From positions 558,001-622,000 of the forward strand of contig MU839827.1 in NCBI GenBank assembly GCA_030411725.1: a DNA stretch of 64,000 bases. The letters run 5' to 3'. Positions 31,170 to 41,662 of this stretch are shown piece by piece (position 1 is the stretch's first letter; every line of letters starts with the position of its first letter). The stretch comes from Echria macrotheca (lineage: Eukaryota > Ascomycota > Sordariomycetes > Sordariales > Schizotheciaceae). Below the pieces are notes generated by a model. That model worked only from the letters and a program-made list of their open reading frames with translations, was not told the DNA's origin and did not search any database. The position numbers and the translations under genes were made by a program.

Positions 31170-32407
31170 TCATGAGCCCCCAGATGTTGATGTCGGCTTC
31201 GGTTTCGTTGGTTCCGGGGTGGGAGTGTCGGCGGCGACCTCCTTGGTCGGCGACGGGCTGAGGGCCGGACCTTCCGGACTTTGTTCCGTTTGATCAATCT
31301 ACCAATGTTATCAGAACCGTGTCTAAACCCCGCCTCGCAAGACCTACCTTTGGAGACGACTCCTTGGCGGCGGCGGCAGCCTTTGCCTTTGCCTCATCCT
31401 CTTTCTGTTGACAAGCCTTTACCAGCCGGTGTCTCTGTTGAGAGTGTGAGCATGCAGACGACAAGCCGCGTGGCGCAATCGCTGGACGAGGACATGGTGA
31501 CACCCACCTTCAACGCATCACTTCTCGAGAAAGTCTTCCGGCAGATTGAACAAGGAAACGGCTTTGCGGCCATATGAATCCGCTTGTGTCTCTTCAAGTC
31601 GTGGTTCCGGCTAAAGCGCTGCGCACACTGATCACACCTAAAAGGTCGATCATGCGACGACAGTAGCGGCTCCTTGGGCTCGCGCGGCGGCAGCGGCATC
31701 GGGGCGTGGTTCTGTGCCGGCACCGACGGCGGTTGCAGATAATCCCACGGCGGCTGGGTGGGCGACCGGGAAAGATCATAGGGTGTCTGGAACCAGGTTG
31801 GTTTGGGAATGGGCTTGCGGGACAACAAAAGGAAACAAACCTTGACTATGGGCATGGCGAGGTAGCCCCGGCCCGGCGGCGGCGGCACCGGCGGGTTCGG
31901 AGCGGGCAGACCGTCCTGCCGGATGGGGGAGATGAGACTAGAAATAGGCGGGAGACGCTCGGTACGGCGCGACGGCGAGAGCTGGCCGGGCGAGCCGGGG
32001 AGCGGCCGTCGGGTGGTGGTGGTCCCGCTAGGCCCGTGGGGATGGCTAAGCGGGCCGGGACGCGGAGCCAGTCGAGGTTGGTTTGCGGCGGCGGCGGCCC
32101 CGCCCGACTGCGGGCGAAGGTGGGACTCGTATGGAGAATGGGATGCCGCCCGCTGCGGGTGCGCCAGCACGGCGGGCCCGGTCGAGTAGCCGGGGCTGCT
32201 GCTGGCCGAGTACGAGGGCGACGCCGACGGTTGTCTCCCCGACGCGCTGGCCGGACTCAGCGTGTCCGTCGCAGCACCAGCACCGCGGGGAAACTCGGGC
32301 TGCGGCGGCAGCGAGAACCGGGGGAGAGCGGCCTGCGCTAGTGGACGGCGAGCCGCGAACGAGCTTGATGATGCCGCCGTCGACGGAGGGGATTCTGTCT
32401 CGGCCAT
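31170..32407 (-). CDS. C2H2/C2HC zinc-finger transcription factor
   Basis: Exons (minus) 32407-31841, 31786-31508, 31434-31348 and 31298-31170 give 353 aa. The first 190 residues are Pro/Ser/Ala-rich and disordered. Finger 1 is FRCDQCAQRFSRNHDLKRHK (ligands C240, C243, H256, H260). Finger 2 begins FPCSICRKTFSRSDALK and continues across an intron as RHRLVKAC, so its last ligand is Cys (C268, C271, H284, C290). The tail is Ala/Lys-rich and ends PTSTSGGS. The 54-nt intron (31787-31840, GTTTGT donor) is a multiple of three with no stop, so it could be retained. This paired-finger arrangement occurs in Azf1-type fungal regulators; target genes cannot be read from sequence. The exact start is uncertain because the frame is open to 32560. 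Confidence 0.82.
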
Positions 32408-34498
32408 GGCTTGGTACGGAGCGCGTCCGACTCGGGTCCTGAGCGGGTGGTGGAGTGGTCGGAGAAAGAAGACGGTGAGATGGCGCTCATGGTTCCCAGC
32501 TGAGAGGTCGTGGGAAAGCTGTGCTGTGGCTGTGTGCCCTGAATAGGCATCGCGCGGCATGCGCTTGGCCTTGGCGGCGCCTGCTGTGCAGTGTGTACTC
32601 AGCAGCGCTCGAGGGGGCGCTCAAATAGGGCGGAACTAGTACCTAGGTAACGTTAGTGCCTCCCGATTTTCTTTTTGACTCGCGTCATCCCGCCCCTGGG
32701 GACCGACGCCTGCGTCTTCGCTTGAGTCTTGGGCTGTTTCCGTCGCCATCTAGAGTCCGCCGACCCGGGTCCAAACAAAGATTCTGCAACACGCGGGTTC
32801 GCGTTCGCACTGGCAACCACAAATAGCCCAGTACACACACACGCACGACAGCAACCCCATTCCGCCAGGCCCGGCGCGGTCCTTCATGTGAGACCTGCCA
32901 GACAGCGGGCGTCCAGCGTCTGAGCGCCTGGCCGAGGCGCGCCGTTTAACGTCCAATCCCGCACCGCTCGGCCCTTTTCCGCCGTCCGAAGGCTGCGTCG
33001 GTGGCGTCGGCCAGCCTGTCACAGAGCCGCCATCGCTTTGCAGCTGCATGGCTCAGCGCCACCAAGCCACCATCGCCAGACCTGGAGCGCCACGCGGCGG
33101 GGGTCTGTGAAACACACTGGCTGTAAGCAAAAGCCCCGGCTCCCGGCACAGGCCCAGAACAGTCTGTATCCCGAAAAGGGCAAAAGGGGCAGTCGAAGTC
33201 GACACCGGTGAGCGCGGGACGACGGTGATGACAGGGCCAGTTGAACACTACACTAGAGCGCCAAAAATGTAACGCCGGTATGAGCATGTCGAGAGATGCA
33301 TCTCAATAAAACCGTCCTGTCCCCTGCATTCTGCGTCTGGACAGGCGCTGTCGGTCATCATCAAGCTCAACACGGTGGCCTTTTTTTTGACGCATCGCAC
33401 GCATCGTCGAATAATTCAGGGCATCGCAGTGATGAACTGAAACCCAGCAGGTGTTGTATTCTGACAAGCACTCCATCTCCGACTGCATGATGGCGTTTGT
33501 TCGCTTGCAGCGGCAGGCCAGCGCGGTTCGGTGGTGCGGGTCAACATGTTCCCGGCTGACATGGCCATTGAAGGCCTGCTTCTCATTTCGTGGGGAGGTG
33601 AACTCGAGAGCGACGAGATTGAGAAGTCTGAAGCTTCGACATTAGCGTGATGTTGAAGAGTTGGATACGTCGAGAGGGAGGTATTCGAACAACTCTCCGC
33701 ATCACAAGCGACGATGTTGTTTCTGTGGAGGACGACGCCAACTCGCAGAGGGTCATCCTCTACCATGAAACCTCAAATTCCGCTGGGCGGTTGTCGACAT
33801 CGAATCGGCGTCTCGTATTTGAAAAGGACGCAGTGAGTATCATCCACCATCGCGAGCTACACACGTCAAGTTAGACGACATCTTATTAATCAGAGTGCCA
33901 GACATCGTGGTAGCGACGGATAAATGGCCGAGCACGGCAGCAAGCAATCGGCAGTGGAGACGGGGAATCCCCGTGGAGTGGTGTACCGTCCTGGTACCTT
34001 CCCCGGACTTGGCATTGATCTGGACACCACTGATCAGACGGCTGACCTAAGCGCGTTTGTTTGGTGGACGGCAGCTCGAAAGGAGCTGTGACTCACGATG
34101 TTGAGCAGTTTGACTTGATAGGTCGAGAGTCTGCTGTGCCGCACCATTACCGCAAAACAAACGCGGGACCGGTGATTCATCCAATTGTTGCCTTGTTATC
34201 GCCAAACTGCCTTGCACCTTCCGCCGTAAACATGAGATTGAGAGTGACGAGACCAGACAACCGGAGGGCTCTACCTTCCGTTCTCGGCCATGGCAGGATC
34301 CGACAGAGACGTCGAGAGCATCAATGCTTTGCGAAGGCAATCATCTCGACCGCCCCGCACTGGGCTCAGAAATAAAATAACTTGCCAGACTCTCCCAGCG
34401 CAACAACCACGACCCTCTCTCGACAGACTCAGAGAAACCACAGAGACATCCCTCCGGTACAAAACTGCCCAAAGCACGAAAAGATAACAAGCACCGCA
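32408..34498. other. Intergenic, 2.1 kb
   Basis: No supported gene. The first 150 bases hold a second open frame from an ATG at 32550 that overlaps the zinc-finger start in another phase (possible uORF). The rest carries only featureless short frames; a TACCTAGGTA-type motif lies near 32640. Confidence 0.5.
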
Positions 34499-35899
34499 AT
34501 GGCCCAAGTCATGAAAGCCGTCGATTACACCCAAGGCTTCGGCTCTTTTCTCTTCGAGCCTTTGGAGGATGTGGACGTTGGCGTACGTTGGACTGGCTCA
34601 GCCCCGGTAACTGCATCTGAGTGAGTATTGGGGATCCTGTACCCCAGAAGCCCAAGCTTACGATCCAGGACGCCTTCTAGCTTCCCTCTCATGAAGCTGC
34701 CACTCGAGATCCGCCGCCGCATCTACGGGTTCGTCTCGGAAGGACTGCGCCATCGCCACAACGATGTCCACGAGCGCAGCCCCGGCTTCCCAGAGCCCGG
34801 AATTCGCTTCCGCGTCGTCGACCACACCTTTGATGAAGTCATGACAGACGAGAAGGACACCTTGCCTGGACAAGTCCAAGGCGCTCCAAGCGAGCGTAAT
34901 GTCGACCACCGGACCGGCCCAGAAGATACCACTCGTGTTGACTTGTTTGAGATCTACAAGTCTGTCCGCACTGGCGAGTTCCACGAGGACAACCCGAACC
35001 TGCCGTCCAACTGGCGCGCCCTGCGCGACGACCCCATGGACTATGATTCAGAGAGTGAAGCTGTCTCTAGCGACGCCGATGATGATTCGGACTGGGACTC
35101 CGACGATGTCGAAATGAAGGACAGCACTAGCATCACGAACACGGACGGCTTGACTGTTAAGCCACGTCGCTGTGCCATCATTGTCAAGCGTCCAGTTGAG
35201 AAGTCGTGTCCACAGCACGGCCAGCCGGAGCTTCAGCAGAAGGGTGGTAAACGTGCGAGCAAGTGCCTGTGCGAGCCCATTGACACGTCGATTTATGACG
35301 ACATTTTCAACCTCGGCCAGACCAGTCGCCAGGTGGCCCGGGAGCTTGGCCAGACCCTCTGGACCAACGCCACGGTTGAGTTTGATGGATCGCAGGAGTT
35401 CTTCAGCTTCCTTACTGATCGTCCCAATGCCCTTGCACATGTTGGCGGAATCATTCTCGTTGTCGAATGTAACTCTGCTGTCGCAGACACGGAGAAGAAG
35501 GATCTCGAAGCCATCTTCAAGGTCATCTCGGAGCAACTGGACCTGAAGTACATGGGAGTGGAACTCTATACGACTGTAGGAAGACGGCTGGATAGAGCCG
35601 CCGGCAACTCCTACAACGCGTATGATGAGTCGTCCAAGACGGGCAAGAAACTTCGAGATTTAGCACCCCTCTTCCGATCGTTGAAGACGGATGCTTTCAC
35701 TGTCAAGTTGAACAATGTCTTGTCAAAGACGCTGTCCAAACGTCCCCAGCCCGCCGAGTTGGACTGGCTGCGTGAGGTTGAAAGAATGGAGGGAGTGGTG
35801 GAGCAGCGAGTCCAGTCCATGTGGAAGCCGGACTGCATGAGAGACGAGGGCGAGGCAACCGAGCGGCAGTACTCGCTGCGGCCCAAGCGGGTTCGTTAA
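34499..35899 (+). CDS. 2EXR/F-box-like domain protein of unknown function
   Basis: Exons 34499-34620 and 34681-35899 (60-nt GTGAGT...CTAG intron) give 446 aa. Directly after the splice comes FPLMKLPLEIRRRIYGFV, the short F-box-like helix pair found in fungal 2EXR/DUF7730-type proteins. An acidic run (about residues 155-185, DADDDSDWDSDDVEM) and a Cys/His-bearing segment (SCPQHGQPE, KCLCEP) follow. The segment IFNLGQTSRQVARELGQTLW, next to NATVEFDG, is the usual second half of these proteins, where one finds QTSRQ(I/V)..E. The C-terminus is basic (YSLRPKRVR). Such proteins are abundant in filamentous fungi; their role, perhaps ubiquitin-ligase adaptor, is unproven. Confidence 0.8.
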
Positions 35900-37825
35900 C
35901 CCAACCTGAGCACTCGATTTAGTTTCCTTTTTGACTGTGGACGAGTCTTGAATATGCTTGTTTGTTGGCTTAGATGGGCACATTGCTTGGAGATAATGCG
36001 CCCCGGGTAACTTGGATTGAGATATGGTACGATAGCAGGATCGAATCCTTCGGGACATTGTCTGTTCACATGGCTAGGAATCGCAAGGGCTTGATCGGCA
36101 TTCACGCCGAACGTAGCGGGAGACTGAGCAAGTGCTGATAATGATCCAAGATGACGCCAAGTATAACAGATTTTGTATCCGGTGGAAGTCGATTTCAGGC
36201 GGCCCGGTGAGAAGTGCCTGGGAGTGCTTGGCGCTGGAGCTGTAACAGCCGCCTCCCCAAGTCCCCAAGTGAGAGGATCAAATCCCATGTGCCGAATCTT
36301 TGGGTTTGGTTTCTCCCCGCAAAATTTGGAAGGAACCGAACCCGAGAGAGATTTTGATGAGATTGCGTCTTAGTCGGGGTCTGGGTCTGGCCCACGCACA
36401 CATCCGCGTTCCGCCCCCCCCAGGGTTGCGTGTAGGTGGAAAAACTCCGGCAACAGGCCAAGCCACCTCAAGTTGTATATCCCCCGTCGGGATGTGCAGG
36501 TGGTAAATGGACTGTGGCGAATCAGACAGCACGGCGGTATTAGATGTCGACAAGGCCTGGTTTGCCGGGACCAATCGGGACATGAGCACATCTCGGGTCC
36601 GCACTGGGTAGGTTGGCCTGCCTTGGTGCCTCGCTGTGTGCCGGCCTGGTTGCTCGTGCCTGGGGTGATTAGGCTTAATGTGTGGGAAGGAGAAGCACTG
36701 CCGTTTCTGTTCGGGGTTTCCCTTTCCATCGCTCCTGTGATGCTTCTCCTCTCGGAAAGCCATTTCGTCACCCGGTTAGCCATTTCACATCGCTGGGAAT
36801 TAGTCGTGGAGATAAGATCGGCCGCGGCGGATCGATCAGATGGACAGGTAGCAGCTCCACTGGTCACCCGCCCACCAGGCAGTCATGTTGCATCGGAATC
36901 CCGACAGGAGCTCAAGTGCCAGCGGGGATGCGAACAAGAGGGTTGTCTGCTACCGTGCCATGCTACCTACTCGCAGCCTGCCAACAACGGGTATCTCAGT
37001 CGGCAGTACCCGACCGGAGAGCATGTGGACAGACACCTCATCGCGGTGGCACTAGAAGACGAAGAAGAGGGCGGGTGTGTCTGCAGCGTAATTTGGCATT
37101 TACCCGAAAAGACGGGGCGGAGGGACCCAATATCCTCGTGTTTATTAGATGGGTTTTTGTACCTCTCCCTCTCTCTGTCATTTTTTCCCTCCCGGATCGG
37201 GTAAAATGGCAAAGCGAAAGCAGCGCGCCAACGAACAGGCGCCGGTGGATCGAACGGTCCAAATTGATTGCCGCCCGCATTTTCCAACTGGGGCGTGTAT
37301 GCGTCGACGGCCAAGATGGCTCGAGATTGCTCTACTCCCCCCGTCTTTTGCAAGGAAGGCGTCTAGTCAAAAGTCGAAGTCTTGGCAAAATGCGGCATAC
37401 CACCCCTCCTTTCTCTACACATCTCCCCCTTCGCCTTTTCTTTTGGTTTGGTTCATTACTTTGATTGTTTTTTTGTCTCCCCCTGCTGGTGGCGAGCATA
37501 ACAGCTTTACGACGAACAATTTTTGGGCTGCCGTGCAGGACACCGTCGAATCATCACCACACGAGGGATACCAAAGGACAAAACCCAGCTGGGAGGAAGG
37601 AGAGGGTGGAAAAAAGGAGGAGCATATACCTGCTCTGTATCGCGGGGAAACAAGGCGACGACCTAGAACAAACAGAGAAAAAAAAGGGACGGGGCAGGAA
37701 GAAGATGCCGACGAAATAAACCAGGCCATGCTGCGCTCGGCACGACGCTCACGGCTCGAATCGCACGACGACCACGACGACATAATATCATCACGACGAC
37801 GATACCATAATCTTGCCCCACAAAA
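35900..37825. other. Intergenic, 1.9 kb upstream of the aspartic protease
   Basis: No convincing gene. The open frames between 36278 and 37900 are overlapping shadows with no domains. The part nearest the protease should be its promoter and 5' UTR. Confidence 0.5.
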
Positions 37826-40163
37826 ATGCCGCCGCCGGCCAAAAACCCCCCGTTATTCCTCGGGTCGTGGATCCTGCTCGCCCTCGTCCTGCTGGCGGTG
37901 ACAACACACGTCCAGCCATGCAGTGCCACGCCGGCGGGGCCCCGTCGGCAGCCCGTGACGGGCAAGCGAAGCGCGCGGGATAGCGTATGGCGACCAGAAG
38001 AGGACGAGGAGCAAATCAGGCGGCGGATGAATACGGACACCAGAGAAGATGAGGATGAGGAGTTGGTAGGAGCGAAAAAGAGGGATCAGACCGCCCGACG
38101 GCCGGGGTACGTGCGCATGCCCATCTCGCGACACCAGTTTAATGGCACGGGCAAGTGGTCGTGGGGATGGCACTGGGCCGGCGCGCCGGGATTCATGGGC
38201 GGGCCGTATGGTGGGCCGTTGGCGCCGCCCGGTGGCTGGGGGTGGCCGCCGACGGGGAGTGGTGGCACCGGTGGACCAGGGGGGTATCCGGCCCCCGGAG
38301 GCGCGGGAGGGAACCCGTTCTCGCCTTGGCCCTCGGGGTATCCGGTCCCTTCCGGGTATCCTTCGGGCTTTCCTACCGGGTTTCCAACTGGATTTCCTAC
38401 CGGCTTCCCGACGGGCTTCCCAACAGGGTATCCGGCGTATCCAACCGGGTATCCCGCATATCCGACTGGATTTCCCACGGGATTTCCTACCGGATTCCCA
38501 ACAGGCTTTCCAACCGGTTTCCCGGGCGGCTTTGGGATGGGAGCCGGAGCAGGCGGGGCTTCAACACTGCAAACGGCCATCTCCGTCAAGTCGGCCACCG
38601 CAGCTTCCGCCCCATCGGTAGCATCAGCCGCAGCGTCCGCTCCGTCGGTGGCATCCGCAGCTCCGTCCATGGCGGCCGCACCTTCGGGGTCGCCCAGCTC
38701 ACCAAATATCTTCCTCCCCAGCGGTGCATCGGCGCCGTTCAGTGTCAGCGTGGCCACCAAGGTCGTCACAGAACTCGCGGTGGCCGCATCGGCGGCGACA
38801 GCGTCGGCGGCAGCACAGACGACAACTGTGCGGACACCACAAGCCCAGGACCGTCGATGGGGGTGGTCATATCTGACAGATATAGGGGGGATCGCCTATG
38901 TGATTGACTGTATGTTGTTTTCTATTCTCCTTTTCAGCGGTTAAACAAAGGATGCTAACAGTTGAACAAAGTGGAAATAGGAACGCCCGCCCAGAAAGTC
39001 AAGGTGTTCATTGACACCGGCTCGTACGAGCTATGGGTCAACCCGCGCTGCAACACGTCGGCCAGCGAGACCATCTGCCAGAACCACGGCAACTACTATC
39101 CCAACAAGTCCAACTCGTCGTCCTATGTTGGCGGCGACTTTGCGGTAACCTACGGAACCGGCGCGGTCAAGGGGAGTTACTGGTCCGATATCATGAATAT
39201 CGCGAGTACGTATTTTCTTCTCTTTCTCGTCACTTGTCTCAGACACTAACTCTTCCAAAAAGTGTTCTCCATCCCCGGCGTTCAATTCGCCGTTGCCGAC
39301 GACAGCAACTACACCTTCTCCGGCATTCTCGGCCTCGGCTACGCCTACCCCTATTCCATCAACTACCCATCCGTGCTCAACCTGATGGCGAGCCAGAAAC
39401 TCGTCTCGGCCCCGATTTTCAGCATCGGCCTAGGCGGCGACGGCGACAACTTTAGTGAAATCATCTTTGGCGGCGTGAACCGGTGGAAATTCGCCGGCCC
39501 GCTGGAGCCGGTGCCGATATGGCCGCCGATCTCGCAGCAGGACCCGCGCTGGATCCAGTACTGGATCAATGTGACGTCGGTCGGCATCACGAAGCCGGGC
39601 GAGCGGCCGGTCGCCTACACGCAGCACGACAACTTCACCATGCCGACGCTGATCGACACGGGCTCGACGCTGTCTTACATCCGCGAGGATCTGGTCGCGG
39701 TCCTGGGCCAGCAGTTCCAGGCTACCGTGGATTCGGCCGGCAATTATATTGTTGACTGCGCGTACCGCGACAAGCCGGGCACCGTCGACTTTGGGTTTAA
39801 CCGCGGCCGCATGGTGATTAATATCCGCTACAAGGACTTTATCTTTCAGCAGTATCCGGGGCACTGCATGTTGGGCGTGCAGCCGGCCGATGTCGGGTCG
39901 ACGAATTATGTGCTGGGGGATACTTTTATTCGGGGGGCTTACCGTAAGTTTTTGTTTTGTCTCATCTTGTTTTCAACCATCAGGGGAGTGTAGTATGTGT
40001 AGTAGTGTGATATGTGCTAACAAGAGAATCTCCAATAAATATAGTCGTCTTTGACCAGCAATCCGACGTCATCTGGATGAACCAGTACTACAACTGCGGC
40101 GACGGTGTCGTTACCGTCGGCCAGACGGCCCGCGACACGCAGTACATTGTTGGCGCGTGTTGA
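37826..40163 (+). CDS. Pepsin-family (A1) aspartic protease with a repeat-bearing N-terminal extension
   Basis: Exons 37826-38909, 38972-39205, 39263-39943 and 40045-40163 give 705 aa. An N-terminal hydrophobic signal (FLGSWILLALVLLAVTTHV) is followed by an acidic/basic propeptide region with KR sites. Next come a Gly/Pro-rich stretch, about 50 residues of FPTG and YPAYPTG tandem repeats (about residues 175-240) and an Ala/Ser-rich linker. The catalytic domain then begins DLEIGTPAQKV with FIDTGSYELW (Asp376) and the second site TLIDTGSTLSY (Asp571). GILGLGYAYP, FSEIIFGGVN and NYVLGDTFIRGAYLVFD are further family marks. The catalytic part is of normal size; the 360-residue extension is unusual. 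No GPI signal is seen at the C-terminus (QYIVGAC). It is probably secreted and wall-associated. Confidence 0.9.
38337..38532 (+). repeat. 12-bp coding minisatellite (FPTG / YPAYPTG repeats)
   Basis: About 16 units of four codons encode FPTG, YPTG or PAYPTG. Third positions vary freely between units (for example TTT/TTC, CCT/CCA/CCG/CCC, ACC/ACT/ACG/ACA) while the peptide stays the same. Confidence 0.9.
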
Positions 40164-41662
40164 GATTTTATGTGAGAGAATGCATGGAACAAACAAACCA
40201 TTTTTTGGGTGGGGGAAAGGGGAAGAAAGAAAGAAAAAGTGACAACGGGGAGGGACTGGGACTGGGAGCTTTTTGTATTTATTTGTATAACCCACCACCC
40301 CTTATATATACATTATATATTCCGAGAGGAAACGGCGGCGGATAGGGGATGGCGTCGAGAGCATTTTTATACCTAGGCACCTTTTTTGAATTCTACCTTT
40401 TTATTCATCATTCCATGATAAGAAACTGGATTGTTGAAGTGAATGCTTGAATGCTCGGGAGAGGACTTGGGATGAAGGCGCTGAACGGTTTACGGATATC
40501 TGGGACTCGAAGAGTGGATAGATACGCACGTCTCCGGTCCGTGGCGACGCCGTCCGTGGATCATACCGTGTCTCTTTATCTTACGTCGCTATGTGCTCGC
40601 GCTGGTCTATGTGTCCACTGGGCGCGGTTTGTTTCGGCCAGGGACTCAGGGCGGCGGCAAGTGGTGGTGGCGCGATCGACTCGTCGACGGGACGGAGCGG
40701 AGCGGATCAGATCAGAGGTCATCAGGGACGCGCGGCAGCAGCAGCAGCAGCAGCAAGTTGAATGCGGGTGGTGATTTTGCTTCCGTTGCAAAGGAAAGCA
40801 AGGCCTATAATAGTGTCTTGATTTGGGCCTAGGTACCTACTTTTGTGGGAGTTGATATATACTCCGTACACCGGCCAGCAAATTTTTGATATACGGCATA
40901 TCATATCTCGGGATACCTAGGCAGCAATTCATCCCCCTCCAGCGGGTAAGAAATTGCAGTGATCATTGTTTTTATCTGCTTGGGAAATCTCTGCAGAGCC
41001 TTCCTTGCCTTGAATGAGCCGCAGCGGGTCTATGTCGCCCACGTCCAAAAACTTTTCCATCTTCATCCCCTCCAACAGAGTAGAAATTGCAGTGATTCCC
41101 CGTGACTCACCGATAACTTCACTCTCCCCATCAATATCATACTCATCACCACGGAAACCACACGGTAGAAACAAAACACCGAGTAACACTGGTTTATTAT
41201 CCAGCATTTACAACCGGCTTTTAAAAATCCATCTTGTGAGGAGGCAAGGCCAGTCTAGGCCACTAAGCTTTTTGCCCAAGAACTCATCATGCTCACTGCA
41301 ATGCCGTATGGGTTGAATGAACAATAGCACATTGTCTGGGTGTCGTATAGGGAGTATCTGCAGCGTGGGATCAATGATGTTCTTTTTCTACAGGACACTC
41401 CGGATTCTATCCGTCTTGTTTGTCGTATATCGAGAGCCGCTAGCAGCTCACCAGCTATTGCACATGTCGTTTTGTCCGGAAGCAGCTCAGGAGACACTTC
41501 GTTGCCATCCAGAGTGATGGATCGACAGATCGCAAGAGTCTTGCTTGGGTATTAACAACTTAATAAATAAAACAAATATCTATTACCTCTATATACACCA
41601 ATCAAATTCTCTAATCCTGTATATATCCCAACCGCCTGCGCCGCGTCACTCATATTTTTCCA
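40164..41662. other. Intergenic, 1.5 kb between convergent genes
   Basis: 3' flanks of the protease and of the glucan synthase. It holds CAG repeats (40735-40753) and three CCTAGGTACC-like motifs (40369, 40828, 40913). No gene is supported; a Ser/Pro-rich frame at 41014-41316 lacks features. Confidence 0.55.

Noticed and set aside
36020..36062. GATCGAATCC B-box-like string as a possible tRNA
   Set aside because: No matching A box, acceptor stem or anticodon arm on either side.
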